From assembly GCA_035384605.1 (NCBI GenBank), contig DAOOIV010000035.1, positions 1-44,637 of the forward strand: a stretch of 44,637 nt of DNA, written 5' to 3'. This DNA comes from Phycisphaerae bacterium (lineage in GTDB: Bacteria > Planctomycetota > Phycisphaerae > UBA1845 > PWPN01). Below, one piece after another: positions 1 to 8,270 of this stretch (the first letter of the stretch is position 1; every line of letters starts with the position of its first letter). A program made the translations under genes and the position numbers. The notes beneath the pieces were generated by a model, which was not told where the DNA came from, ran no database searches, and worked only from the letters and a program-made list of their open reading frames with translations.

Positions 1-1
1 C

Positions 2-157
2 AGCCAGACGATCCTGGCCACCCCGTCGCTGACCATCTCAGCCCAACCCGGAACGTACCACCTGACCCTGACGGCCCCAAACTCCACGGACCCAACTCAC
101 GTGACCTTCCCCGCCTCGGCCAGCCACTCGTTGCAGATTGCGGTTGACTGGCAGTAG
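2..157 (+). CDS. C-terminal end of a probable secreted protein (5' truncated)
   Basis: The window opens inside a gene. Frame 2 is open from the first base to a TAG stop and reads as 51 residues rich in Thr, Ser, Ala and Pro, ending in HSLQIAVDWQ. The alternating polar/hydrophobic pattern (TYHLTLTAPN) looks like the last strands of an extracellular beta-sandwich domain. No family can be named from so little sequence. The stop is followed two bases later by a perfect hairpin, and the next gene converges on it, so this is the natural end of the transcript. The open frame and the hairpin are seen; secretion is inferred. Confidence 0.55.
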   Translation, partial: SQTILATPSLTISAQPGTYHLTLTAPNSTDPTHVTFPASASHSLQIAVDWQ

Positions 158-158
158 C

Positions 159-175
159 CACATGGGTGCCATGTG
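159..175. terminator. Perfect 7-bp hairpin between convergent genes
   Basis: CACATGG, loop GTG, CCATGTG starts two bases after the stop of the partial gene and lies 36 bases beyond the end of the convergent GT9 gene. It is a perfect palindrome with a three-base loop but has only two T residues after it on the plus strand. It may be a bidirectional terminator that does not rely on a U-tract. Confidence 0.4.
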
Positions 176-210
176 TTAACACCCCTTGGCTTATGGGTTG
201 TCATGAGACT

Positions 211-1173
211 TCATGAAAGCTGTGCCAAGCGGGCGTGAACGGCCGCGATCACGGCGGTGGCGGGTACCGCGTCGATGGCCATGCCCGGCTGAGGCGTGGC
301 CACTGGGCAGACGTGGGTACCAAGAGGTCGCCACACGGCCGGGTCCGTCGGGCCGTAGATGGCGACCGTGGGGATACCCATGGCCGCGGCCACGTGGGTC
401 ATCCCGGCGTCATTGCCCAAGTACAGATCGGCGGCCGCGATGTGGCCTACAGCTTTCACGAAGTCTTCCTCGATCAGCAGGACCTCATTTTGACCGTCGC
501 ATCGCTGGCGGAGCGACTTGACCGAAACCGCATCAGACTCGCACTCAGCAGGCCCCAGCATCCACTTGACGCGGCAGTCCTGCAGCTTGTCGGCTACCGC
601 CATGAAGCGATCGAGCGGCCAGCACTTCGCATCGCCGCCGCTGCCGGGATGTATGATCACATTGGAGCGGTTGTCATCGGTCGATTCGGCGGGCAAATCC
701 ATGCGAATAGCAGGCGGTTCCAGTTCGGTGAGCTCGAACCCTGCGCCGGCGACGTCACTTGCCCACTGCACGGTGATGTGTCGACGTTGGTCGAGAGTCT
801 CCGCAGACGGTCGGGGATCGAGCGAGATCACCCGGGCTTGCGTTGCCTCTCGGAGAGCATTGTGGACCGGCCCCTCCGGAGGCCCGAGGAAGCTGAGGAT
901 ATAGCTTGCATCCGCCAGAAGCTCTCGCAGCCGTCGATCTGCAGCGGCCCCCTCGCCGAACAGTGTGTGAAGGCCCACCTGATCGGGAAACAGCCGCTGG
1001 TTGATGATGCTCCGCCCGGCCGCGAGCCCCGCCGAAGACGCGGACGCAATTGCTACAACGCGAGCCGCCCGAACCCTGGCGGCTGTGGCTTGAACGATCG
1101 ACAACGCCAGAACGAAATCGCCGATCGCGCCCTGATGCAGGAAGACAAGCGTGGGAACACCAGGCGATTGCAC
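211..1173 (-). CDS. Glycosyltransferase family 9 (heptosyltransferase-like)
   Basis: A 320-residue protein of the GT9 family, which moves ADP-heptose or a related sugar onto lipid-A core or another surface glycan at the inner face of the cytoplasmic membrane. The N-terminal GAIGDFVLALSIVQA is the GT-B acceptor-side glycine motif. IHPGSGGDAKCWP and the later YLGNDAGMTHVAAAMGIP stretch followed by YGPTDP form the donor-sugar site. Length fits the family (about 320-350). The start is GTG, with a GGAG formed by the last codons of mnmA and only 9 bases between the two genes, so the pair is probably translationally coupled. The sugar and acceptor cannot be told from sequence. Confidence 0.85.
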   Translation of the reverse strand: MQSPGVPTLVFLHQGAIGDFVLALSIVQATAARVRAARVVAIASASSAGLAAGRSIINQRLFPDQVGLHTLFGEGAAADRRLRELLADASYILSFLGPPEGPVHNALREATQARVISLDPRPSAETLDQRRHITVQWASDVAGAGFELTELEPPAIRMDLPAESTDDNRSNVIIHPGSGGDAKCWPLDRFMAVADKLQDCRVKWMLGPAECESDAVSVKSLRQRCDGQNEVLLIEEDFVKAVGHIAAADLYLGNDAGMTHVAAAMGIPTVAIYGPTDPAVWRPLGTHVCPVATPQPGMAIDAVPATAVIAAVHARLAQLS

Positions 1174-1182
1174 CGTGTCTGT

Positions 1183-2292
1183 CTACTCCAGGTCAATCCA
1201 GCCGCCGCCGAGGACGACGTCGCCGTCGTAGAATACCGCTGCCTGCCCCGGCGTGATCGCGTATTGAGGCTCGCGAAATCGAATACGCACACAATCGGCC
1301 CCGATCGGCTCGACAACCGCCCGGGCTGCCTTGTGGGTATAACGAATTTGGACGTCCGCTTCGATGATCTCGGTCGGCGGATCGATCAGCCAATGCACCT
1401 TGGATGCTCGCAGTTCGCTCCGGGCAAGCTCCTCCCGGGGGCCGATGGTCACCGTATCGCTGGCCGCGTCGATGGCCGTGACGTAGACCGGCTTTCCCAT
1501 GGCCAAGCGAAGGCCCCGCCGTTGGCCGATCGTGAAATTCACGATTCCATCGTGCCGGCCGAGTTCACGCCCCGATCGATCCACAATACGGCCGGGCCGG
1601 AAAGCATCGGGCCGACGATCCCGAATCAACCGAGCATAGTCTCGATCAGGTACGAAACAGATGTCCTGAGACTCCCGCTTATCGAAAAGGGGCAGCCCAC
1701 GCTTGCGGGCATAGTCCCGGACCCGCTCCTTGGTCATCTCCCCGATCGGCAGCATCACCCGTGGCAGAATCCCGCGATCGAGCTGAAAAAGCGCATATGA
1801 CTGGTCCTTGTCCGTGTCCACACCCCGGCACAACCGCGCTTGACCGGCATGTTGAACAATCCGGGCATAGTGGCCGGTTGCAATGAAATCAGCGTCCGCC
1901 GCACGCCCGTACTCGGCCAACCGGCCAAACTTGAGCTGATCATTGCACAGAATGCACGGATTGGGCGTGCGGCCGCGAACGTACTCGGCAACGAAGTGGT
2001 CGATTATGCTTTCGAAGCTCTCTTTGAAGTCCAGGGCGTAGAAGGGAATGCCCAGCCGGCCGGCGACGTCACGGGCGTCAGCAGCATCCGCGGCGCTGCA
2101 GCAGCCTCGGAACGGCCGGTTCGATGTCGCTTCATCCGCCGGGCACGCCGGCTCATCCAAAACCGCCTTGACGCCCGTCCGCATGAAAAGGCCGATGACC
2201 TCGTAGCCTTGCTCCAGGAGCAGGCAGGCGGCGACACTCGAATCGACGCCCCCGCTCATGGCAACGACGACTTTGCCTTTTCGGTCAGTCAT
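1183..2292 (-). CDS. mnmA: tRNA-specific 2-thiouridylase MnmA
   Basis: Makes 2-thiouridine at the wobble position (U34) of tRNAs for Lys, Glu and Gln, using ATP and sulfur relayed from a cysteine desulfurase. The P-loop-like PP-motif SGGVDSS is at residues 13-19, GHYARI and KDQSYALF follow, and the catalytic cysteine pair is in NPCILCNDQLKFG and SQDICFVP. FTIGQRRGL marks the tRNA-binding middle domain and the beta-barrel closes the protein. It is 369 residues, normal for the family. The ATG at 2292 is preferred over a TTG six bases upstream. It lies head-to-head with the YjbQ gene and directly before the GT9 gene. Function is secure from the motifs. Confidence 0.95.
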   Translation of the reverse strand: MTDRKGKVVVAMSGGVDSSVAACLLLEQGYEVIGLFMRTGVKAVLDEPACPADEATSNRPFRGCCSAADAADARDVAGRLGIPFYALDFKESFESIIDHFVAEYVRGRTPNPCILCNDQLKFGRLAEYGRAADADFIATGHYARIVQHAGQARLCRGVDTDKDQSYALFQLDRGILPRVMLPIGEMTKERVRDYARKRGLPLFDKRESQDICFVPDRDYARLIRDRRPDAFRPGRIVDRSGRELGRHDGIVNFTIGQRRGLRLAMGKPVYVTAIDAASDTVTIGPREELARSELRASKVHWLIDPPTEIIEADVQIRYTHKAARAVVEPIGADCVRIRFREPQYAITPGQAAVFYDGDVVLGGGWIDLE

Positions 2293-2402
2293 CTCCAACT
2301 CTCAATTCCTCGGCTCTCCCCTCGACGGCTCGTTCAGTATAGTATGTCGGCACGGGTGTACATAGATGCCCTGTGGATACGGGACCTCCTTGGAGGAATA
2401 AG

Positions 2403-2804
2403 ATGATTCAGACTATTACCGTGACGACCGGCGAGCGCTGCCAGCTCGTGGACGTGACCTCGAAGGTGCAGAAGGCTGTCCGTGAGACTCGTCTGAGCAG
2501 CGGCTACGTCATCTGCTACGTGCCTCACACCACGGCCGGCATCACCATTCAGGAGAATGCCGACCCCGACGTGATTCATGATTTCCTCTGGAAACTGGCT
2601 GATCTGGTGCCGCACGTGGAAGCATCCTACCGGCATGGTGAGGGCAACAGCGATGCCCACATCAAGGCCTCGCTGGTGGGAGCCTCGCAGACGATCCTGG
2701 TCGAAGACGGTAGTCTCGTTCTTGGTACGTGGCAGGGAATCTACTTCTGCGAGTTCGATGGTCCTCGCCAGAGAAAACTGCACATCAGATGTGTCGCAGG
2801 GTAG
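2403..2804 (+). CDS. YjbQ/UPF0047 family protein
   Basis: A 133-residue YjbQ-family protein. The family is a small trimeric beta-barrel annotated as secondary thiamine-phosphate synthase because some members restore thiamine synthesis; the physiological role is not settled. The family signature is clear: YVPHTTAGITIQENADPDV, then SYRHGEGNSDAHIKASLVG, and a C-terminal LGTWQGIYFCEFDGPR. The conserved His and the Glu/Asn pair are present. A strong GGAGGA six bases before the ATG at 2403 fixes the start; a longer in-frame extension upstream lacks a ribosome site. The gene stands alone on the plus strand, opposite mnmA. Confidence 0.9.
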   Translation: MIQTITVTTGERCQLVDVTSKVQKAVRETRLSSGYVICYVPHTTAGITIQENADPDVIHDFLWKLADLVPHVEASYRHGEGNSDAHIKASLVGASQTILVEDGSLVLGTWQGIYFCEFDGPRQRKLHIRCVAG

Positions 2805-2856
2805 CAACCTCTGGGGTCTCGGCTTGTTGACGCGGCAGCCCGAGAAAGATCTGCGA

Positions 2857-2885
2857 TTGTCTCAAGGGTCCGCCCCTGCTAGAAT
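2857..2885 (+). promoter_or_regulatory. Sigma-70-like promoter for the LeuC-type gene
   Basis: TTGTCT (2857-2862), a 17-base spacer, then TAGAAT (2880-2885), about 100 bases before the dehydratase start. The -10 matches 5 of 6 consensus bases and the spacing is ideal. It is a sequence match only. Confidence 0.45.
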
Positions 2886-2982
2886 CCATGGCCATGAGAG
2901 GATTTACGGCAGGTCAGTTCGCCGGTGCTCCGGGTCTCGGGGCAGCAACGAGTCGGCAGCGGCCTGTGACGAGGTGAACGCG

Positions 2983-4326
2983 ATGGGCATGACGATGACG
3001 GAGAAGATTTTGGCCCGACACGCCGGCAGGAATTCAGTGACCGCCGGCGAGAACGTCTGGGTCAACGTCGACGTGCTGATGACACACGACGTCTGCGGGC
3101 CGGGCACAATCGGCGTCTTCTATGAGCATTTCGGGAGGAACGCCAAGGTGTGGGACCCGTCCAGGGTGGTGATCATTCCCGACCACTACATCTTCACGGC
3201 CGACAGCAAGGCACACCGCAATATCGATATCCTTCGGTCCTTCGTGAAGGAACAGGGCATCAAGTATTACTACGACCCCGACTTCATCCAGGGCGAGGGC
3301 ATGCCCAGCCCGTACAAGGACCCAACCAAGACAAACTACAAGGGTGTGTGCCATATTGCCCTGCCTGAAGAGGGGCATACTCGGCCCGGCGAGGTGCTGC
3401 TGGGAACCGATTCGCACACCTGCACGGCCGGGGCATTCGGCGAATTCGCCACCGGCATCGGCAACACCGACGCCGGCTTCGTGTTGGGCACCGGCAAGCT
3501 GTGGCTTAAGGTGCCGCCCACCATGCGCTTCGTCTTCGACGGCGATTTGCCGTCGTATCTCATGGCCAAGGACATGATCTTGACCGTGATTGGCGACATC
3601 GGTGTTGACGGTGCCACCTACCGGGCCATGGAGTTCTCCGGTGGGGGGGTAATGGGCCTTAATATCGAGGAACGTACCACCTTGTGCAACATGGCCATCG
3701 AGGCCGGCGGAAAGAACGGAATCGTGCCCGTCGATGAGGTCACCGCCGACTTCGTCCGCGCACGCACCGACAAACCTTGGCAAGCCGTCGAAAACGACAA
3801 GGACGCGAAGTTCTGCTACGAGAAGGTTTTCAGGATGAAAGACCTCGAGCCGACCGTCGCCAAGCCGCACTCGCCCGACAATCGCGACCTGGCTCGCAAC
3901 CTCAAGGGCACCAAGGTTGACCGTGTCTATATCGGCAGTTGCACCGGCGGCAAGATCACTGATTTCCGGGCGGCCGCGAAGATCATCAAGGGCCGCGAAG
4001 TCAAGGTGCCGACTTTCATCGTACCGGCCACCACCGAGGTCCACGCCAAAATGCGCGAGGAGAAGATCGACGGCATGACGCTTGAGCAGATCTTCATCAA
4101 CGCCGGCTGTGCGATGGGACCGGCCTCGTGTGCCGCCTGTCTGGGCGGCCCCGGCGACACCTTCGGCCGGGCCAACGAGGCCATCCGCGTCCTCTCGACA
4201 ACCAACCGCAATTTCCCCGGACGAATGGGCTCCAAGGACGCTCAGGTCTTCCTCGCCAGCCCCTACACCGCCGCCGCTACGGCGGTCAGCGGGACGATTA
4301 CCGACCCGCGGGAGTTCCTTGGGTAA
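2983..4326 (+). CDS. leuC: 3-isopropylmalate dehydratase / homoaconitase large subunit
   Basis: Large subunit of a [4Fe-4S] hydro-lyase of the aconitase superfamily; in leucine synthesis it isomerises 2- to 3-isopropylmalate. LGTDSHTCTAGAFGEFATG is the superfamily signature. Cluster ligands are Cys320 (IGSCTGG) and Cys383/Cys386 (GPASCAACLGG), and the tail NFPGRMGSKDAQVFLASP is typical of the LeuC/homoaconitase group. The protein is 447 residues from the ATG at 2983, chosen because GAGGTGA lies just upstream; the open frame runs much further 5' but without family similarity. No small subunit (leuD) is adjacent, and the next gene is convergent. Substrate choice between isopropylmalate and homoaconitate classes is inferred. 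Confidence 0.85.
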   Translation: MGMTMTEKILARHAGRNSVTAGENVWVNVDVLMTHDVCGPGTIGVFYEHFGRNAKVWDPSRVVIIPDHYIFTADSKAHRNIDILRSFVKEQGIKYYYDPDFIQGEGMPSPYKDPTKTNYKGVCHIALPEEGHTRPGEVLLGTDSHTCTAGAFGEFATGIGNTDAGFVLGTGKLWLKVPPTMRFVFDGDLPSYLMAKDMILTVIGDIGVDGATYRAMEFSGGGVMGLNIEERTTLCNMAIEAGGKNGIVPVDEVTADFVRARTDKPWQAVENDKDAKFCYEKVFRMKDLEPTVAKPHSPDNRDLARNLKGTKVDRVYIGSCTGGKITDFRAAAKIIKGREVKVPTFIVPATTEVHAKMREEKIDGMTLEQIFINAGCAMGPASCAACLGGPGDTFGRANEAIRVLSTTNRNFPGRMGSKDAQVFLASPYTAAATAVSGTITDPREFLG

Positions 4327-4379
4327 CTCACCGCGAGGTCGAGACTGCGGAATGGGCCCCGGGCAGTTGATGCGAGATA

Positions 4380-4399
4380 CCAGGGGCTCGTGCCCCTGG
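4380..4399. terminator. Perfect 8-bp GC hairpin between convergent genes
   Basis: CCAGGGGC, loop TCGT, GCCCCTGG. It lies 54 bases after the dehydratase stop and about 90 bases beyond the end of the convergent esterase gene. The stem is perfect and very GC-rich, but there is no T run on either side. A bidirectional, U-tract-less terminator is the likely role. Confidence 0.45.
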
Positions 4400-4487
4400 C
4401 CATACAGATACGCCCCATTCTGGGCATGAAAAGGACCGGCTGCACGGCCGACCGCGACACCGGCCGCTACGATTTTGCGGCGTGATG

Positions 4488-6056
4488 CTACTTCCCTGCC
4501 GTCACCATCGGCCAGTCATCGGTTCTGAACGGCGAGGCCGGAAGATCGGCCTTGTTCCAGAGGTTGACCACCGGAAAGTTGGCCCAGCCGTAGCGGACGG
4601 CCGCCGGCTCGGCGACCTCGGGGCTGGAGACCACCACCGTATTGCCCACGATCTCGGCCTGAGCGTCGACGAACTTCTGATCGGAGCTCGCGATGGTGAA
4701 GCCCTTAAGCGGCCCGCCCTTGGCGACCAGGCCGCCGCCGGTGTGTGTGAAGCTGATGACGATCTTGCTGCCGTCGCGTTTCATGTCTTTGTAGATCGGG
4801 CCGGAGTATTCTATCCTCTCGCCATAGCCGAGCGCCCTGGCGGCCAGGGCCAGCCGAGCGCCGACCGGCTGCTTGAGCTTGGGATGGATGTCTTTTTCTT
4901 CGCCGACGTCGGTGATGACCGCCATGGCGGTGTTCGGGACGTTGAGCATCGTCAGCAATTGCGCTTCCCGGAGTTCCGGCCAAGTGCCCGGTGGCGGATT
5001 GGCCGGCTCCCTCTGGTAGGGAGCCAGTTGAACGAACAGGAAGGGAAAATCGCCCAGTCCCCAATCCTTGCGCCAGTTCCGGATCATGGTCGAGAACAGC
5101 GTGCGGTACTGAGTTGCTCGCCCGGCATTCGATTCGCCCTGATACCATATGGCCCCTTTGATGCCGAAGGGCAACAGCGGGTGGATCATCGCGTTGTACA
5201 AACCCGCCGGACGGTGCGGGCTTGTTCGAGGGTCGCCGGGGAAGTCGAGCTTTGGCGGCGGGGCGATGGGTTTGCCTGCGGCCTCGGCGGAATCGGCCGA
5301 TTTCAACCACTCACGGACGGCTTTGCCGTAGGCGGCGATGTGAGCCTCGATCGCGGCCGGGTACTCCTTAAAGCGCGCGTCCCACGAATCGAGGATCGAC
5401 TTGAAGGCCGGCTCGCCCTCCAGCACCGCCATGCTGGTCCATGCTTCAGCCGGAGTACCGCCCCACGAGGTGTTGATCAGGCCAACCGGAACCTTGATCG
5501 CCTTGTGCAATTCGCGCCCGAAGAAGTACGCGACGGCGGAAAAGTCTCCAACGGTCTGGGGACTGCAGACGCTCCAGCTCCCCTGCACGTCGGTCTGAGG
5601 TTTTCCGGCCACGACGCGCGACACGGTGAACAGACGAATATTGGGGTAATTCGCCTCGGCGATTTCCTTCTCGGCATTGGTCGATGCCCGCACCGGCCAT
5701 TGCATGTTCGACTGACCGGAGGCGACCCACACTTCACCCACCGCCATATTCTTGAAGCTGATGGTGTTATCCCCGGAAATGGTCATGGTCAGGGCGTCGC
5801 CTGCTTTCATCGCCTCCAGCCTGACCGACCACCTGCCCTCACCATCGGCAACAACGGAAGCTTCCTGTGTACTCAGCTTCACGGTGACTTTCTCACCGGC
5901 TTTGGCCGTACCCCACACGTTGATGGGCACTCCTTGCTGCACAACCATGTTGTCGCTGAACAGAGCATGGGGTTTGACCTCCGCCCAGGCGAAAGAGCTC
6001 CACAAAAACAAAACGGCTGGCAGGGCGAGGCGGCAGTTGGTGATACGCTTTGACAT
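4488..6056 (-). CDS. Sialate O-acetylesterase-family SGNH hydrolase, secreted
   Basis: A 522-residue secreted esterase. The family removes acetyl groups from sialic acids or from other glycans. A signal peptide (LALPAVLFLWSSFAWA, cut before EVKP) is followed by a beta-sandwich and then the SGNH core: GEVWVASGQSNMQWP carries the nucleophile Ser in the GQSN block, SWGGTPAEAW the oxyanion Gly, and IKGAIWYQGESNAG the Asn block. The start at 6056 has AGAGGA upstream; an open extension of 15 residues is rejected. Planctomycetes carry many such esterases and most are not proven to act on sialic acid, though a sialidase is encoded 10 kb away in this window. Substrate is therefore open. Confidence 0.88.
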   Translation of the reverse strand: MSKRITNCRLALPAVLFLWSSFAWAEVKPHALFSDNMVVQQGVPINVWGTAKAGEKVTVKLSTQEASVVADGEGRWSVRLEAMKAGDALTMTISGDNTISFKNMAVGEVWVASGQSNMQWPVRASTNAEKEIAEANYPNIRLFTVSRVVAGKPQTDVQGSWSVCSPQTVGDFSAVAYFFGRELHKAIKVPVGLINTSWGGTPAEAWTSMAVLEGEPAFKSILDSWDARFKEYPAAIEAHIAAYGKAVREWLKSADSAEAAGKPIAPPPKLDFPGDPRTSPHRPAGLYNAMIHPLLPFGIKGAIWYQGESNAGRATQYRTLFSTMIRNWRKDWGLGDFPFLFVQLAPYQREPANPPPGTWPELREAQLLTMLNVPNTAMAVITDVGEEKDIHPKLKQPVGARLALAARALGYGERIEYSGPIYKDMKRDGSKIVISFTHTGGGLVAKGGPLKGFTIASSDQKFVDAQAEIVGNTVVVSSPEVAEPAAVRYGWANFPVVNLWNKADLPASPFRTDDWPMVTAGK

Positions 6057-6144
6057 GGATCTTCCTCTTCTCGTTTGACGACGGTCGTCAACCATGTTCA
6101 ACGCATGCCTGACGACAACAATGCCACGCGGCAGAAGGCCCGGC

Positions 6145-6885
6145 TCAATGACTATCCTTTTGTGCGACCCATTCAGTGCCGCGCTGCAACAGCCGCACGA
6201 AGTCCGGGTTGCGGCAGTCCTTAGCGGTGTGGCCGAGCATGATGCTGAACACTCGCCCCTTTCCGTACTCCAGTGTCCAGGCCAGCGGCTCGGTCCGTTT
6301 GCTCCAATCTGAGTAGGCCTCCATCAGCACGTGAACGGGAGCGTCGCCGACGAGCTTGGCATAGAGTTCGTCGTCGGCATCAAAATCGCTGGTCCCCTGC
6401 GTGATGAAGTGGTCCGGATCCGTGATCTTGACCTTGAACGGCCCGCGCGGCCCGTGACCGGAGCCGTCCGTCCAGATCCGGCCCACGAGGTTGCGGTATT
6501 CCGGCCAGTCGCCGAACGCCCGGACCGAAAAGTGATAACAAACCAGGCCCTTGCCGTCTCTTACGAACTTGAGCAGGTTTTCCTTCGCCTTGTTCGTGAT
6601 ACTCGGCCGCTGCCAGTTGTAATAGTTGATCAGAATCACGTCGTATCCATCAAGAGCTGAAGACTCGAGCACCAACGGTTCCTCCGACACGACCACCTCG
6701 AACTTCTTGGTCTGCTCAAGGTGCTCGCGAAGGACCGGCGTGGTCTCGCGCCAGTTGTGAGCGGGGACGTCACGTCCGGTGATGATCAGGATACGAGCAA
6801 GTCGAGTCTCAGCAGGTTGAGTGGCGGGCTGCCCGGGAAGAAGCAGACCGGCCGTGATCCATAGAATGCTGGCAAAAGAGTTCAT
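6145..6885 (-). CDS. ThuA-domain protein, secreted
   Basis: A 246-residue protein with a signal peptide (FASILWITAGLLLPGQPA) and one ThuA domain, the type-1 glutamine amidotransferase-like fold first named from trehalose utilisation. RILIITGRDVPAHNW opens the fold, YDVILINYYNWQRP and GKGLVCYHFSVRAFGDW mark the nucleophile-elbow region, and GRVFSIMLGHTAKDCRNPDF is the conserved C-terminal His block. The Cys in GLVCYHF is at the usual elbow position. The ATG at 6885 has GAGGAG six bases upstream, which decides it over an ATG seven codons earlier. It precedes the esterase on the same strand (88-base gap), so the two may be co-transcribed. The reaction is unknown. Confidence 0.85.
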   Translation of the reverse strand: MNSFASILWITAGLLLPGQPATQPAETRLARILIITGRDVPAHNWRETTPVLREHLEQTKKFEVVVSEEPLVLESSALDGYDVILINYYNWQRPSITNKAKENLLKFVRDGKGLVCYHFSVRAFGDWPEYRNLVGRIWTDGSGHGPRGPFKVKITDPDHFITQGTSDFDADDELYAKLVGDAPVHVLMEAYSDWSKRTEPLAWTLEYGKGRVFSIMLGHTAKDCRNPDFVRLLQRGTEWVAQKDSH

Positions 6886-6954
6886 GTGCGTCTCCTCGAT
6901 GAACATGATGGCCGATTCCGAGAAACCCCGCCACAGGCGGCATCGTGCGGTTCG

Positions 6955-8256
6955 TCAGTGATGACGTCCTGAGTGCGCCGAAACCTCGGCCCGCGGCAAC
7001 GCGGCATTGTCTACGGTCAGGCCCCTCGCTGCAACCCAAGCGCTGGACCAGGCCCATTGAAGATTGAACCCGCCCACTCGGCCGGTCACGTCCAGTACCT
7101 CGCCGGCCAGAAACAGACCCGGGCAGATGCGGGACTCCATCGTTGCGGGGTTGACCTCCTTCAAGGGCACACCGCCGGCCGTCACCTCGGCGTGCTCGTA
7201 ACCGCGACTGTCCACAACCGGCAGGGGCCATGCAACCAGCGCGCTTCGAACGTGGCGACGAGTGTCCCTGGAAAGATGCGCCATCGCCGTTGTTCCATCT
7301 ACGTCGAGTCCGTGCAAAACCGCTTCGGCCAGGCGAGCCGGCATTCGGGACGAAAGAGCTCTGTGAAAGCTCATTCTCGGATGGTTGCTGGCAAGCCGGA
7401 TCAGCCACTGCTCGAGTGAGGCGGCCGTCTCGCCCGGCAAGAGATTCACCGTCACCTCAACTCTGAGCCCTTCCAGCTTGCCTCGAAGCCAGTGCCCGGA
7501 GATGTCCAGGACGGCCGGTCCGCTGACTCCAAAATGCGTCCACAACAGCGAACCTGCTGTCTTGACGCGCTTGCCGTCGACCACAAGCGTCAGCTCGACG
7601 TCGTGGCTGATCCCGATGAGGCCGCGGTGAAACCCTCCGGCCAGCACCAGTGGCACCAGGGCAGGCGTTGGGGGAATGATGGTATGCCCGCAAGACCGCG
7701 CCAACTCATAGCCGCTGCCGTCGCTCCCCGTACTCGGGTATGAGCATCCCCCCGTCGTCAGCAAAATGCGTGGCGCGGTGAAAGTGCTCTCAGATGTTGA
7801 GACGACAAAGGCATTTGAGCTTTGTTCGATCCGTTTGACTTTCTGCCTCGTAAGAATCTTCAAGCCCGACGATTCGACGCGGCCGAGCAAAGCGTTTCGG
7901 ACGGCATGGGCGCCGCCGTGTTGCGGGAACAGCTTGCCGCCTTCTTCTTCGTGCAGCAGGACGCCAAGACTCCTGAAGAATTCGATTGTCTGCGTCACGG
8001 TGAAAGCCCCAAGCACCTTCTTGATGGCATGAGGGTTCGAGCCGCTGAAATCCTGCGGCGTCACCGTCCGGTTGGTGAGGTTGCACCGCCGGCCACCCGT
8101 GAGCAGAAGCTTGGAACCAGGCCTCGATGTGCCTTCCAAGAGCACGATACGCGACTCGCGATGCTGTTCGGCCGCCATGACCGCTGCCGCCAGACCGGCC
8201 GCGCCCGCTCCGATGATCAGAACATCCGCTCCGTGGTCCGAAGGATCCTTGGGCAT
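6955..8256 (-). CDS. BaiN/HI0933-family FAD-dependent oxidoreductase
   Basis: A 433-residue flavoprotein of the HI0933/YhiN/BaiN type. ADVLIIGAGAAGLAAAVMAA is the FAD-binding Rossmann motif at the N terminus, followed by GSKLLLTGGRRCNLTN, the family hallmark, and by RILLTTGGCSYPSTGSDGSG. The C-terminal FAD loop reads CPGLFLAGEVLDVTGRVGGFN then LQWAWSSAW. The ATG at 8256 is only 14 bases after the stop of the ferredoxin oxidoreductase beta subunit and has no good ribosome site, so coupling to that gene is likely. One family member acts in bile-acid 7-dehydroxylation, but most have no known substrate. The link to 2-oxoacid oxidation is inferred from position only. Confidence 0.85.
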   Translation of the reverse strand: MPKDPSDHGADVLIIGAGAAGLAAAVMAAEQHRESRIVLLEGTSRPGSKLLLTGGRRCNLTNRTVTPQDFSGSNPHAIKKVLGAFTVTQTIEFFRSLGVLLHEEEGGKLFPQHGGAHAVRNALLGRVESSGLKILTRQKVKRIEQSSNAFVVSTSESTFTAPRILLTTGGCSYPSTGSDGSGYELARSCGHTIIPPTPALVPLVLAGGFHRGLIGISHDVELTLVVDGKRVKTAGSLLWTHFGVSGPAVLDISGHWLRGKLEGLRVEVTVNLLPGETAASLEQWLIRLASNHPRMSFHRALSSRMPARLAEAVLHGLDVDGTTAMAHLSRDTRRHVRSALVAWPLPVVDSRGYEHAEVTAGGVPLKEVNPATMESRICPGLFLAGEVLDVTGRVGGFNLQWAWSSAWVAARGLTVDNAALPRAEVSAHSGRHH

Positions 8257-8270
8257 GGGTGAATCGGTTG

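Noticed and set aside
235..1800. Long plus-strand open frame of 521 codons
   Set aside because: It lies antisense to the GT9 and mnmA genes, which have full family motifs; the frame has no ribosome site or known domain and is a codon-bias shadow.
2336..2346. AGTATAGTATG as overlapping -10 elements for mnmA and YjbQ
   Set aside because: No matching -35 at proper spacing on either strand; left out as a feature.
2578..2982. N-terminal extension of the dehydratase
   Set aside because: It overlaps the YjbQ gene and has no dehydratase similarity; the ATG at 2983 has a ribosome site and a promoter behind it.
4482..6053. Plus-strand frame antisense to the esterase
   Set aside because: The minus strand shows a signal peptide and SGNH motifs; the plus frame has none.
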